DNA of 64,000 nucleotides from Pirellulaceae bacterium (GTDB lineage Bacteria; Planctomycetota; Planctomycetia; Pirellulales; Pirellulaceae): the NCBI GenBank assembly GCA_019636375.1, contig JAHBXS010000003.1, forward strand, positions 496,001 to 560,000, read 5' to 3'. The stretch's first letter is position 1. Every line of letters starts with the position of its first letter. Below the pieces are notes generated by a model, which saw nothing but the letters and a program-made list of their open reading frames with translations, was not told the DNA's origin and did no database searches. Shown piece by piece: positions 44,163-55,700 of this stretch. The translations under genes and the position numbers were made by a program.

Positions 44163-45635
44163 ATGAACCCGCAGCTTTCAAAACAACGTTTGGATCGCCA
44201 CAAAGAAATTTTGTTGCTGTTCGTTGTCGTGTTGGTCATGCTGTTCGCCGGTTGCCGTTCAGGACGTTCTCCGATCGGTTGCGAGTATGCCTCTGTTCGA
44301 GATGTTGCCCGCACGCCATGGTGTTCACCGGCATTCGACGAAATGCAAGCAAGTTTTGAACAGCAGCAAGTTTTGGCGATTACTGCAGACCCAGTTGAAG
44401 AGGAGTATCTCGTTGGCACGAATGGCGAGTACCTTGATGCAAAAAATCGCATATGGATGCTTGAGGACCTGATTCAACTCGCCTTGGATCGGAACCCCGA
44501 AATCTCGATTGCTCGGCACGAGCTGGATCAAGCCTCGGCACGGGTCCCCCAAGCGGGTAGCCTTGACGATCCAATGGTCAATCTGATCGGTTGGCCGATT
44601 TATCCCAACGTGCCACAAACAGTCGCGGGGCGGATGACCTATGATGTCTCGGTTTCACAAGAAATCCCGTGGTTCGGCAAACGTCGAGCACGAGTTGGGG
44701 AAATGAGTCGCGAAGTCGCTGCAGCAGAGCGTCAGTTAGCTGCCAACGAACTCCAGGTGATGAACGAAGTCAAGCAAGCGTATTTCGCTTGGTGGCTGGC
44801 TGCTGAAACGCAGGAGATCATTATGCAAGAAATCGAGTTGCTGGGGAGTTTGAAGCAAGCCGTCGAGGCCCGCTATCGCACGGGGAATGCCAAGCAACAA
44901 GATATTTTGCGACTGGAGTCTGAAATTGGACTTTCGCGCGCCGAGTTGGCCCAAGCCACGGCCGATCAATCGCGAGCACTGGCTGATCTTGCCCGCGCAG
45001 TGCGCTGGGATGCCGTGAGACCTCCCGAACTTGAGCAACGAATTCCCTCAATCGAACTCCCCGGCGACTGGACTTCGATCAGCGAATTTATTCTGGCCAT
45101 GCGTCCCGAGTTGCAACAAGCCTGGATCAATGTACAACGCGACCAATGGAAGACCGAGCAAGCCCGTTTGGATTATTATCCGGACCTGACCTTCATGGTA
45201 GGCTGGGGTGACATGACCACACGCCGGGCGATGTCGCCGATTGCCGACGGGATTGGCAACATTACGACAGGGGTGAGTTTTAATTTGCCCGTTCGATATG
45301 GTCGATTGGATGCCGCCGTGCGGGAGTCGGAATCGCAAGTCTTGGCAAGCGTTTATGAATGGGACCGTTTACGTCAGGAGACCTTGCGCGACATCGAGGA
45401 ACGGCGTGCCGAAATCACTGGCCTTTATGAAAGCCTGGAAACCTATCGCAGCGAGATCATTCCCAAGATGGAGCAGGCTCTGGACGTCACGATTCAATCG
45501 TATCAAGTCAATCAAGCGGACTTCATTGATCTGATCACCATCCGCCGCGAGCTTGTTCGCCTGCGTTTGGGGGAACGTCGCTTGCAAACCCAATACCACC
45601 AATCCCTCGCCGAACTCTACCGCCTCGCACAGTGA
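44163..45635 (+). CDS. TolC-like outer-membrane efflux lipoprotein
   Basis: The 490-residue protein has a hydrophobic N-terminus (ILLLFVVVLVMLFAGCRSG) with the lipobox FAGC. Two outer-efflux-protein repeats follow, with long coiled helices (QLAANELQVMNEVKQAYFAW, QVNQADFIDLITIRRELVRL) and a barrel portion (YYPDLTFMVGWGD). This is the CusC/TolC-type channel that completes the adaptor and pump encoded upstream. The ATG at 44163 is chosen; an upstream start at 44103 lies within a palindromic repeat. It is separated from the pump genes by the toxin-antitoxin pair, so it may have its own promoter. Confidence 0.92.
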   Translation: MNPQLSKQRLDRHKEILLLFVVVLVMLFAGCRSGRSPIGCEYASVRDVARTPWCSPAFDEMQASFEQQQVLAITADPVEEEYLVGTNGEYLDAKNRIWMLEDLIQLALDRNPEISIARHELDQASARVPQAGSLDDPMVNLIGWPIYPNVPQTVAGRMTYDVSVSQEIPWFGKRRARVGEMSREVAAAERQLAANELQVMNEVKQAYFAWWLAAETQEIIMQEIELLGSLKQAVEARYRTGNAKQQDILRLESEIGLSRAELAQATADQSRALADLARAVRWDAVRPPELEQRIPSIELPGDWTSISEFILAMRPELQQAWINVQRDQWKTEQARLDYYPDLTFMVGWGDMTTRRAMSPIADGIGNITTGVSFNLPVRYGRLDAAVRESESQVLASVYEWDRLRQETLRDIEERRAEITGLYESLETYRSEIIPKMEQALDVTIQSYQVNQADFIDLITIRRELVRLRLGERRLQTQYHQSLAELYRLAQ

Positions 45636-45761
45636 TCTTTAGGCTTGCGGAACACCAAAACGGTTTGGCATTGACTTGAGAGCCAGACAGCAACTCGTTC
45701 GGACATCAGTTAAGATGGCTTGAGTCCACATTTTTTGAGTCTCGTTCTTTCAAGTTTTCCG

Positions 45762-45992
45762 ATGCCCTCTATCGTCTTAACCATTCGCGTCAAGCCTCGC
45801 TCGCGGGTTTCGGAGTTGACGCAAGCTGAGGATGGAAGTTGGGTGGCGAAGTTAAAATCGCCTCCGGTGGATGGGAAGGCGAATGCCGAATTACTGGAAT
45901 TAATCGCCGCACATTTCAAATGCCCGAAATCTGCGGTGAAAATCAAATCCGGGGCCTCTGGCAGAACAAAATTGGTCTGTATTGAGTCTTGA
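45762..45992 (+). CDS. DUF167 (YggU-like) protein
   Basis: The 76-residue protein has the DUF167 pattern: LTIRVKPRSRVSELTQ, SPPVDGKANAELLELIA, CPKSAVKIKSGASGRTKLV. These small conserved proteins have no proven activity; structure-based proposals involve nucleic acid contact. The ATG at 45762 is chosen because the upstream 14 codons from 45720 are hydrophobic and not shared by the family. Confidence 0.88.
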   Translation: MPSIVLTIRVKPRSRVSELTQAEDGSWVAKLKSPPVDGKANAELLELIAAHFKCPKSAVKIKSGASGRTKLVCIES

Positions 45993-46151
45993 TCCTGCGG
46001 GCAAAATGGTAAATTTCCGGTTAGCCTTTGAATTCAATCTGACTTTCTACTCTTGGACCTTGCGGGATGCGGTTTTGATTCTCAAAATGATCTTTGAGTC
46101 CTAAATTGTCAAAAAAACCAAATTGCGTGATTTAATAAACGAGAGGCAGTC

Positions 46152-47021
46152 ATGAAACTCGATGGAATGCGAGAAAGCAAGAATGTCGATGATCGGCGGG
46201 GGATGAGCCCTGGAACGATGTTAGCGGGCGGGGGTGGCCTGGGTGTGATCATTTTGTTGCTGTTGTTCCTTTTCACTGGCGATGAAAATTTTGCCCGACT
46301 CATGCAGCAACAGGCGCAAGCCCCGGCAGCAAACACTACAGGTGAACGCCCAGCTCCCGACGATACGACCCGCAAGTTCATCTCGGTGATCTTGGCAAGT
46401 ACCGAAGATGTCTGGACCGAACAATTTCAAAAACATACCAACCGCCGCTACATTGCTCCAGAACTTGTTATTTTTGACGGTCCTCAACAGACAGGTTGCG
46501 GGCCTGCCGATCCCCGCATGGGGCCTTTTTATTGTCCGGCAGATGAAAAGGTCTATATTCCACCTTCGTTTTTTGTTGAGCTGGCAAGGAGTCATGGTGC
46601 TCCGGGTGAATTCCCGCAGGCGTACGTGATCGCGCATGAAATTTCTCACCATGTACAAAAACTTCTGGGGTACACTGATCTTTTCGAGCAGGCTCGCCGC
46701 CGAGGAAACAAGATCGAGGCCAATCGAGCTCTGGTCCGCTTGGAGTTGCAAGCTGACTACATGGCCGGAGTTTGGGCTCATCATGCCCACCGGCAATACG
46801 AAATTCTTGATCAACGGGATATCTCTCAAGCCATCAAGGCGACCAGCGCCATCGGCGACGACACTTTGATGGAAAAGGCCGGTCGGTATGCCGATCCACG
46901 TGAGTACACCCACGGAACGTCGGAGCAACGGACAAAGTGGTTTATTCAGGGTCTGAAAACAGGTGACTTCACGGTGATCGACCAGTTCTTCAAGGTGAAC
47001 TACGATGATTTAGAACCTTAG
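46152..47021 (+). CDS. YpfJ-like neutral zinc metallopeptidase
   Basis: The 289-residue protein has one membrane helix (about 28-43), a low-complexity linker and the YpfJ domain: CGPADPRMGPFYCPADEKVYIP, zinc motif HEISHH (162-167), LELQADYMAGVWAH, where the Glu/Asp of ELQAD is the likely third ligand, and EYTHGTSEQRTKW. It is an exported membrane-bound peptidase; the substrate is not known. GAGAGG precedes the ATG. Confidence 0.93.
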   Translation: MKLDGMRESKNVDDRRGMSPGTMLAGGGGLGVIILLLLFLFTGDENFARLMQQQAQAPAANTTGERPAPDDTTRKFISVILASTEDVWTEQFQKHTNRRYIAPELVIFDGPQQTGCGPADPRMGPFYCPADEKVYIPPSFFVELARSHGAPGEFPQAYVIAHEISHHVQKLLGYTDLFEQARRRGNKIEANRALVRLELQADYMAGVWAHHAHRQYEILDQRDISQAIKATSAIGDDTLMEKAGRYADPREYTHGTSEQRTKWFIQGLKTGDFTVIDQFFKVNYDDLEP

Positions 47022-47099
47022 TTTCGCAAGAAATCTCACACGATTGAAAGAGGACGCGAAATTGATGGGTATTGCAACGAAGACCATTCTTCGGCGAGT

Positions 47100-48158
47100 C
47101 TATTTTGCCCGCGCAACGGAGACCTCGCAAACGACTGGAAAATGATCGGAACCGGCAGCGGGTAACACCTCACGATGATGAACGGCCAGCGCTTCAGACA
47201 CCAAGATATGATCGATGGGGATACTTACGAGGTTTCCGCCAACGGGCCAAGTGGCATGATAGCCAAAACCGTTCCGCGAATCCTTGAGGCCCGTCGCGGC
47301 TAAGAAGTCTCGGAAAAATGGGGACCAGGGAATGCAGTTGAAATCGCCCATGACCACCAGTGGTTGCTCACGGTGGGGGTTCGCAATTTCTACCAACCGC
47401 TCAAATTGCTGCGTTCGGCGCAAGAATTGAGAAAAACTCGTGGGGTTGAACAAGTGGACTCCGAGGATACGAATCGCTCGGCCTTCCCAATCGATCAACG
47501 CATCAATGTAGGGGTCATCCTTCCAATCGAGGTAAGAGTCTTGCTCGACTTCCTCTGGTTGATGAGTCAGATAGGCGATTTCATGTTCAATGATCGGATG
47601 TTTGCTCAAAATCGCCAAGCCGTAACCATAGTTTCTCGGCTCGCGAATCTGATGCGGAAAGGTTTCCAACAAATCGTCCAGCATTTTTTCATGCGCAGGC
47701 GTGTACTCCACCAACAAAGCGACATCGAGGTTGGCGTTTAGAATTGTCCGTTTGATCAGAGCCTCTTGTCGATTGACCAGCAGAATATTGAATGCCATCA
47801 GCCGCAGTCGCTTTGTTTCTGCAGGGTCGCCCAGGGGAACAGGCCAATACGGTTGTAACGGATTGAGGAGGGTAGCCACCGAGACCAAAAACAGGGCCAA
47901 TGCGGTTTTTCTCAATCCTCCAAACACTAAAAATACGGACAGGCCCAAACCCAATATTCCCATCTGCAACTGAAGACTTGCCAAGAGCTCTGCAGCAAAC
48001 AGCCACCGGCCGCCCCAAGAAATCAACATTAACAAGACGCCAGCCCAAGCGGTTGTGATTGCAAAGGAACTCAACAACGACCGGTGGACTTGCGGGGTTG
48101 GCGTGTCACCGTGATCGACAGATTCGGGAACCACGTTGGCTGGCGGGGATTCGTTCAC
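47100..48158 (-). CDS. Endonuclease/exonuclease/phosphatase-family membrane protein
   Basis: The 352-residue protein has three N-terminal hydrophobic segments (about 28-105) and then an EEP catalytic domain: LMAFNILLVNR, DVALLVEYTP, the HLFNP strand, VVMGDFNCIPWS and a C-terminal GSDHFPVV. The Glu, Asp-x-Asn and Asp-His pair are the expected metal-binding and catalytic residues. Membrane-anchored EEP proteins of this form are common, with unknown substrate (phosphodiester or lipid). It is convergent with the zinc peptidase gene, 78 bases away. Confidence 0.9.
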   Translation of the reverse strand: MNESPPANVVPESVDHGDTPTPQVHRSLLSSFAITTAWAGVLLMLISWGGRWLFAAELLASLQLQMGILGLGLSVFLVFGGLRKTALALFLVSVATLLNPLQPYWPVPLGDPAETKRLRLMAFNILLVNRQEALIKRTILNANLDVALLVEYTPAHEKMLDDLLETFPHQIREPRNYGYGLAILSKHPIIEHEIAYLTHQPEEVEQDSYLDWKDDPYIDALIDWEGRAIRILGVHLFNPTSFSQFLRRTQQFERLVEIANPHREQPLVVMGDFNCIPWSPFFRDFLAATGLKDSRNGFGYHATWPVGGNLVSIPIDHILVSEALAVHHREVLPAAGSDHFPVVCEVSVARAK

Positions 48159-48237
48159 TGAGAAGAGCTGATTTAGTCTGTTGGTTTTAGGTGACAGTTC
48201 ACGGGATTAGGCGTTGTTTGACAATAGTTTTAGTTTA

Positions 48238-48271
48238 GGTTTAAGTTTAGGTCCAAACTTCAACTTAAACC
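48238..48271. repeat. Hairpin and TTTAG-type quasi-repeat
   Basis: GGTTTAAGTT (48238-48247) pairs with AACTTAAACC (48262-48271) over a 14-base loop, and the left side belongs to a short row of TTTAGTTTAGG-type units. It lies downstream of the minus-strand DUF4254 gene and could act as a weak terminator; the stem is AT-rich and a clean T run is absent. Confidence 0.5.
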
Positions 48272-48349
48272 CTTGCCTTTATCCTCCCCACTCTAACAAC
48301 TCCGCGAACGTTGCCGTTTTTTTTGAACTTGGGGAATGTATCAACTCCA

Positions 48350-48973
48350 TTAAGCCACCCGGCGGTCGGCACTGCGTCGATAGATTTCGGGATTCAGGCT
48401 TGGATCATTGTACATTTTTAGCTGCCGAGTGACACGGTGTTGAATACTCCCTGCCTCGACCCCTTTCCAGAGAAGTTCCAAAGCCTCACAGAGGTGAGCC
48501 TGTTGTTGCAGGCAAATATCAAATCGATCCCGCACTTTCGCTTTGTGGGCTTGATCAACATCACGTCGGCCAAGTTCCTCCTGCAGATGGTACAACCTCA
48601 AAGCCATGATCGACAGTCGATCGATGGCCGAGCCCGGAGTCTCGGTGCATTTGATCGCCATTTTTTTAAGCCGGACCCCTTGTACTTCGAGGTGCGATTG
48701 CAGTTCGTCGTCGATGCGTTCGATCCAGTCGTTGCGAAGTTGATTGAGCCGATCAATTGCGCGTTTCACTTGAGCGATCTCTTTGTCACTGGCATCGGGA
48801 ATACGAGCCTTGTCCTCTTCGTGCCACAACATGAAATTGTAAGCGTGCTGTTGGCAAACGACGGCTAAAAATTCTTCGTAATCACCGCTCAACGTATCGA
48901 TTTGGGGAGGCTCATCGTGCCAACTCACGACCATCGACTCGTGCAGCGTAATGATTTCGTCAACGTTCAACAT
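48350..48973 (-). CDS. DUF4254 protein
   Basis: The 207-residue soluble protein is almost wholly helical, with [34 protein letters not shown], and [17 protein letters not shown]. These match the DUF4254 family, which is widespread in planctomycetes and Bacteroidetes and has no established function; family members often occur near glycosyltransferase genes. The ATG at 48973 is the natural start; the gene has no close partner on the same strand except the EEP gene 191 bases downstream. Confidence 0.85.
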   Translation of the reverse strand: MLNVDEIITLHESMVVSWHDEPPQIDTLSGDYEEFLAVVCQQHAYNFMLWHEEDKARIPDASDKEIAQVKRAIDRLNQLRNDWIERIDDELQSHLEVQGVRLKKMAIKCTETPGSAIDRLSIMALRLYHLQEELGRRDVDQAHKAKVRDRFDICLQQQAHLCEALELLWKGVEAGSIQHRVTRQLKMYNDPSLNPEIYRRSADRRVA

Positions 48974-49721
48974 GGTTCAACCCTCGACAGTCTAGTGGCA
49001 ATTCAACATCCAAAAGAGTGTAGGCTGATTCCAGTTTTTGGGGCAATAGAAAAATTCGAGCGTACCGAAAGCACGCACACGAAGAGCTGAGTTTCCGGCG
49101 GACCACCATCAAAAATCGCCCATTTTCAAACGACAAGCGGAATTCCACTCAAGCCCAAAATGCAATTCCCGAAGGCACCTCCGCAAAACAGATCAATAAC
49201 GGGCCTGGAGTGGTACTTGCTAGCATTCGCTTCCACGTACTAGATTGGGCGAAGATCGCTACCTGTTCGAGGAGCCGTTTGGAAACGATTTCTAAAATCC
49301 TCAACAATGGAAAAATGGCTCGTCACCGACCCACACCAAAGAAGGCGTTTTTTGCAAAATCGATTACCGTGGTGAAACCCTGAATTGATGCTTGGTTCGA
49401 CAGGCCAACCGAGTGTTTTTGAGAAAATTTGAATCGGCATTTAAGAATTGGATTTGTTGTCATACCGCACATGACTTTTGGTCGTATCAAGTATTTCGCG
49501 GCGTTTCTTCATATTTCTCGCAGAACGTCGCCTTAACAAATGGAAAACCGTGACTTTGTCTTGATATTGTCCTAGGTTTCGTTGGATTTACGGACCATTA
49601 TGCGATTGTCAAAAGCCATGATGACTTCCGCAAAATTTCCCCTAGATTTTTATCATTGTGGTGGCCTTCGGCCAAATGCACGCTTTTCTTGAGGACTTAG
49701 ACGGCAAAACAAGAACTTCCA
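48974..49721. other. Long intergenic leader before the giant gene, 748 bases
   Basis: No ORF in this stretch is convincing, and no tRNA or repeat pair is visible. It must contain the promoters of the DUF4254 gene and of the giant gene. The ATG at 49722 has no strong ribosome binding site, and the start could be one of the later ATGs before the LEPRHLLAAD motif. Confidence 0.5.
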
Positions 49722-52700
49722 ATGAAATTTTGTTGGGTTGATTGCGGCACGCTAGCGTTCGGATTAAACTCATTTTTGAGCGAGTTGGTGGGAAGTCGTT
49801 TTTCAACCGTGATCTTCGCTGCTGAAGCCCAATTTAATAGGGGCCCTAACGTGAAAAATTGGCGTCTGAAATCGGTGTTGGGAAAACCATTATTCGGTGG
49901 ATTGGTTTCGATGGGTTTGTCGTTGAATGGATCGCCGAAGCGGCGGGTTGCCGATCATCCTTGGCTGCGGACCTTCGAATTTCAGGCGCTCGAACCACGC
50001 CATCTCTTAGCCGCCGATTTCGGGGACGCTCCGTTTCCCTATCCGACACTACTAGACGATGACGGAGCGAGACACACCATTGTTGCTGGGGCACCTCGGC
50101 TGGGAGTTACCATCTCCTCTTCTGATGACGGACAGCCTTCTCTGAATGCCGATGCAGATTTGGGTGATGACGGTGTCTTTTTGGGAAATTTGACGCTTGG
50201 TAGTTGGGCCACCGTCATCGTCGATGTTCAGGGTGCGGCCGGATATCTAGACGCCTGGGTCGATTTCAATCAGGACGGGTCGTGGAATGATCCAGTGGAT
50301 AAAATTTTTAGTTCGCGATGGTTAGAGCTAGGCGAAAATATCCTTAACTTTTTTATTCCGGCAGACGCTTTTCCTGGAGAGACGTTTGCGCGTTTTCGAA
50401 TTAGCTCGACCGGTAATTTGCCTTCAACTGGTTTGGCATCTGACGGCGAGGTGGAAGACTATCTTGTTGACGTATCCTCAGGGATCAACAACTACAACCC
50501 CATTGGACCTGAGTTTCTTTTCTCTAACCCACAAATGGCTTTCGCCCCAACTTCCGCGGTGTTTGACTCATCGGGAAATGCGATCATCAGCCAAGGGAAT
50601 AGTATCCGGCGATTTAGCCCATCTGGGGTAAGCATTGGCGGATTTACAATTATCAGAGAGACTCCTGTTTTCGAAACAAAAATAGGAATAGAAGAAGGGT
50701 ATGACATTTTGCATGCCGTCTACAAGCGTTGGAACCCCTCAACCAATTCTACAGGACTCTTCTACAGCCGGCTCAATTTATTCGGAGCGACCGTTGGCGG
50801 TGAGATCTTGGTTCACGCCGAAACCGATCTCGACAATATTAATGATCACTCAATTGCCGTAAATCCGGCAGGTAGGGCTGTGGTTCTTTGGCGAAGTTAC
50901 GAAGATGATGGCTTGGGAGGCATTGGATCATCCATTGCAATGGTTAGGGGTTTTAACATAGGTTTAAACCAATTTTTTACTCGCGCTGTATCAACTTCAT
51001 CGTATCAGCTGAATCCTCGCCTCGCCATTAACGAATTCGGTGATTTTGCCGTTGGATGGACCGATCCGTGGCATGGCGAAGACGCAAATCCACAAGTTTT
51101 TGTAAAGCGATTCTCCAAAGACGGAATAGATTTGGGGGGGGGAGAGCAAGCAATCGGAAATGGGCTGTTGGGTTCAATCGCTTCGAATTCATATGGGGCT
51201 TTAGTAGTTGTATATGAAAAATTGGCTTTTCCGATTGATCAGGACATAAATAATCAAATTTTTGCTTTAAGAATTGACCGATTTGGACAAATTCAAGGCC
51301 CCGAGTTTCGAGTCCACTCGCTGAGCGGGAGTGACTATCGGCAAAATCCAATGGTTGCGACAAATTCCTTTGGAGACTTCGTCGTGGCATGGGACAGTTG
51401 GATGCAAGATGGTAGTGCAAAGGGGGTATATGCAAGGCGATTTAACGCGGATGGAACTCCGCTAGACGCAGAGTTTTTGGTAAACACTTGGACTGCTGGT
51501 AGCCAAGAATTGAGTTCCCTGGCTTTTAAAGGTTGGGACTTTGATGATTTAATGTTTGTTTGGGAAAGTGAAGGCATGGGTAGTGGTGGAATGTACCCCG
51601 TGGCTCAAAGGTTTGGTTATTCACCAAAAGTTTTGCTCCCTGACTTGGTGATAAATGAAATTATAATTCCAAGTTCCGCAAATCTTGGACAAGCGATTTC
51701 GATGGAATGGGTAGTCCGAAATTCAGGAGAAGCCACTGCGAGTGGGGCTGTTAGGGATCGTGTTTACTTGTCGAGCGATTCAATTCTAGGCAACGACATC
51801 CTGCTATTTTCGAAGGATTATTCACTTGACTTAAGTCCAGGAGTACAAGTTCGTCGATCAGAAAACGTGACTATCCCAACCGACTTAGAGGGCCAAAATT
51901 GGAAAATAATTGTAAAAACTGACGTATTGGACCAAATTGTTGAAAGAAGTGAATTTAATAATTTCAGGGTGTCGGGGACAACACTACTAGTCTCTGGTCC
52001 AGACCTCGTCGTCTCACTTGTTAGTGTTCCAGAGGTGGGAGAGAGCGGTGAACAAATTCAGGTTACCTGGGTAATTAGTAATCAAGGAGGTGCCGTCAAC
52101 AATGGCAATTGGAGTGACCGAATTTACCTCTCCACCGACAGTCAAGTCGGTGGAGACTTAGTTATCGGTTCGTTTTCATTCACGGGTTCTTTGGCCGCTG
52201 GGGAGTCGGTTCAACGGACCCAATTAGTGACGATACCTGCAGGGGTTTACGGAACGCGTTGGATCGTTGTGCAAACAGATGTCAACAACCAGATCGCAGA
52301 AAGTAACGAAGATAATAATTTTCGAATTTCGGATGGTCCCATCGAAATCGTTGACGCAATTGCACCTAATCTTCAAGTGGCCTCAGTGACAACACCACTT
52401 ACCGCTTTTTCTGGTCAGGCGGCGACGGTACGTTGGGTCGTAACGAATAGCGGAACGGCGCCGACCAATGTCTCGACATGGTTTGACGGAGTTTACCTAT
52501 CCTCAAATCCTGTTTGGGATAGCGGAGACCTATTCCTCGGCCAAATTCTAAACCAAGCATTTCTTGATATCGGAGAAAGTTACTCCAGCGAAGCAACTTT
52601 TATTTTGCCTAATGGAATTCAGGGCAACTATTACATAATCGTCGTCACTGACGGTACCAATCGAGTGATCGAACTTAACGAGACTGACAATGCAGGAACG

Positions 52701-55700
52701 GGGAGTGCGACCAATGTGCAATTGACCCCTCCGCCCGATTTGCGGGTCACACAAATCCAACCCCCAACACTGGCTTTCTCGGGGCAACCGACCACGATTA
52801 CTTGGACGGTGACCAACTCTGGTATTGGCGACACACGCGGTGCGTTTTGGCGGGACCGTGTTTATCTGTCGTCGAATCAAACGCTGGATGATAGTGATTT
52901 CATCTTGAGCACCGTCACTCGACAAGGAGCTTTGGCGAGCGGAGAGTCGTACACTCGAACGGTCAGCCTTGTTCTGCCGGTGGGGATCAGCGGAGACTAT
53001 TTCTTTATCGTGCGGACAGACGTGTTCGACGAAGTCTTCGAGCACGTCTTTTCAGCGAATAACACCTCGGCCGCTTCGAACCCGACCAATGTGCTTCTCA
53101 CACCCCCTCCGGACCTAGAAGTCACCCAGGTCTCGGCTCCTGCCACCGCTCGCTCAGGGGCGTCCATTTCTGTGAATTATCGTGTGGCGAACAACGGCTC
53201 AAGTGAAACGCCAAACTTCTCGTGGCGCGATGAATTATGGTTGTCATCGAGCAGTGTATTTGATCCAGACCAAGCAGTGCTGATTGGCTCGCGAAGTCAT
53301 TCCGGACAGCTTTTGGCCGGGAGTCACTACGATGCCGTTTTGTCTGGAATTCTGCCCCACGGACTTACCGGACCGTATCACTTATTTGTGCGAACAGACG
53401 CACTTAATTCTGTTTTTGAACTAGATACTGAAAATAACGTTAAGCGGACTTTAAACCCGGTCCAACTGGAGTCTCGGCCTGCCGATTTAGTCATTCCCAA
53501 TGTTTCGGCCGTTTCGGTTGTCGAGGCCGGAGGCACGTTGTTGGTAAGCTGGGAAGTTCGTAATCAAGGGATCGGCGATACGATCACAACTCGTTGGCGT
53601 GACCGCGTGGTCCTGTCCCGTGATGGCAGCGTGGGGAATGGCCAAGACATTGAGTTGGGGAGAGTCGTAAGAAACGGCCTGTTGGGTGTCGGTCAAAGTT
53701 ACCAAGTCACCAATCGACTTTTTGAAGTCCCGTTTGGCGTTGAGCCCGGTGATTATGTGCTGCTGGTGATCACGGACGCTGAAAATGAAGTTTACGAAGG
53801 AACGAATGAGAATAACAATCGCTCGCAACCTCGACCGATCACCGTCAACCGTCCGACAGCCGATTTACGAGTTTCCAACATCGTGGTTGGGGCGAGTGTC
53901 GCCTCTGGGACTCGGCTGACGGTAACTTGGACTGTTGGGAATTTCGGTCTCGCTGCGACGAACGCCGAATGGTGGCACGATGATGTTTACTTGTCGACCG
54001 ATCCGTTTCTCAGCAGTGATGATCTCAGAATTGGCAGTGTCATCCGTTCCAATCGACTCCTCGCCGGGCAGGAATACACTGCCAGTAGGGACTTGGAAAT
54101 TCCGATTGACCTCAGCGGCAATTTCTATGTCATCGTCGTGACCGATTCTGGCAACCGCGTCGAGGAAGGCGCGGGCGAAAGCAATAACGTCTTGGCGTCA
54201 TCGTCTGCGGTCACGGTGACGCTCAGTCCCGTGCCGGATTTGGCGGTCGTCTCAGTTTCTGCTCCCACAGAAGCATTTTCGGCGCAGTCCATGGTTATTT
54301 CCTGGACTGTCCAGAATGTTGGAATGGCGGAAGCATTCGGTCGGAACTGGTACGATTCGGTTTATCTGTCTTTGGATCAAGTCTTTGATCGGCAAAGTGA
54401 CATTTATCTTGGCTTCCGAACTCGTCGCGATCCACTGGCAGCTGGCGAACAATACACGCAGCAAGGGTCGTTCTTTATTCCCTTCGGGTTGACTGGGCAA
54501 TTTTATGTTTTCGTTGTCACCGATTCCGGAAACGTCGTGCATGAACGGGGGGCACTGGCCAATAATGTTGATTCCACATTGATTCCGACTCAGATTGTAT
54601 TGGCCCCTCCGGCGGACCTTGCCGTGGGAACCATCACGATCCCTGACACGGCGATTTCTGGTCAGAACGTTTCGATTACCTACACGGTACACAACCTCGG
54701 CCCGAACTGGGTTCGGGGAAGTTGGACCGATGCGTTGTTTATTTCGGCAGATCAAACCTGGGGCATCAATGATCCTTTGTTGGGCAAGATCAACATGGTC
54801 AACGCCAACATTGCACCGGGTGGCAGCTACACACAAACTCTGACAGCTCCGATGCCCGGTGTCATTCCTGGCACCTATCATGTCATTGTCCGTTCTGACA
54901 TTCGGAATCAAATTCGGGAAGGCAACCTTGTCAACAACCTTGCCGCATCAATCGATCAAATCCTGGTTGACTTTGAAGAATTAACTTTGGGCGTCCCAAC
55001 GAGTGGAACCTTATCGGCCGGTCAATTCGTTTATTATCGTGTTGACGTTCCCGCAGGCGAGGCTTTATCCATTTTTCTGGATAGTGCTGCGACCAACGGT
55101 TTTAACGAATTGTATGTTGCCCACAACCGCGTCCCGACTCGAAGTGATTTTGATTTTGCGTCGATCAAACCCTTTGAAGTGGATCAACGAGTTGTAGTAG
55201 GGAACACAATTGCCGGAACATACTACATACTCGCCTACGGCAATTCTACACCGGTTGGCCAGAGCAATTACAGCTTGACCGCTGAGTTAGTCCAATTCAG
55301 CGTTTTTGATACTAATTACGGACGGGGCGGAACTGCAGGCAATCGCACGATTCTAATTAATGGCGTGAAATTCGATCGAAGTGTACTGGCATCGATCGCG
55401 GATAGTGACGGCCTTGAATTTCCGGCTATCTCTTACTTTCGGGTGAATGACACCCAGCTGTACGCTACCTTCGATTTAACTGGGGTAAATTCAGGTCACT
55501 ATGATCTTACCCTTTTGAAGCCGACAACTAATGAGACTTTTACTGTTTCGAATAGCTTCGAAGTCATTGATGGTGGGGGAGCAAATGTATCGGTTTTCGT
55601 ATCGGCCCCTTCTGCCACTGTCCGACCGCGAGAAGGATTTCCATTTGTAGACAGATTGCAGTACAACTTTACGGTCGGATGGAATAACGGTGGGTTAAAC

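Noticed and set aside
48238-48271. Telomere-like TTTAG repeat or origin
   Set aside because: The units are few and irregular; a weak terminator hairpin is the simpler reading.
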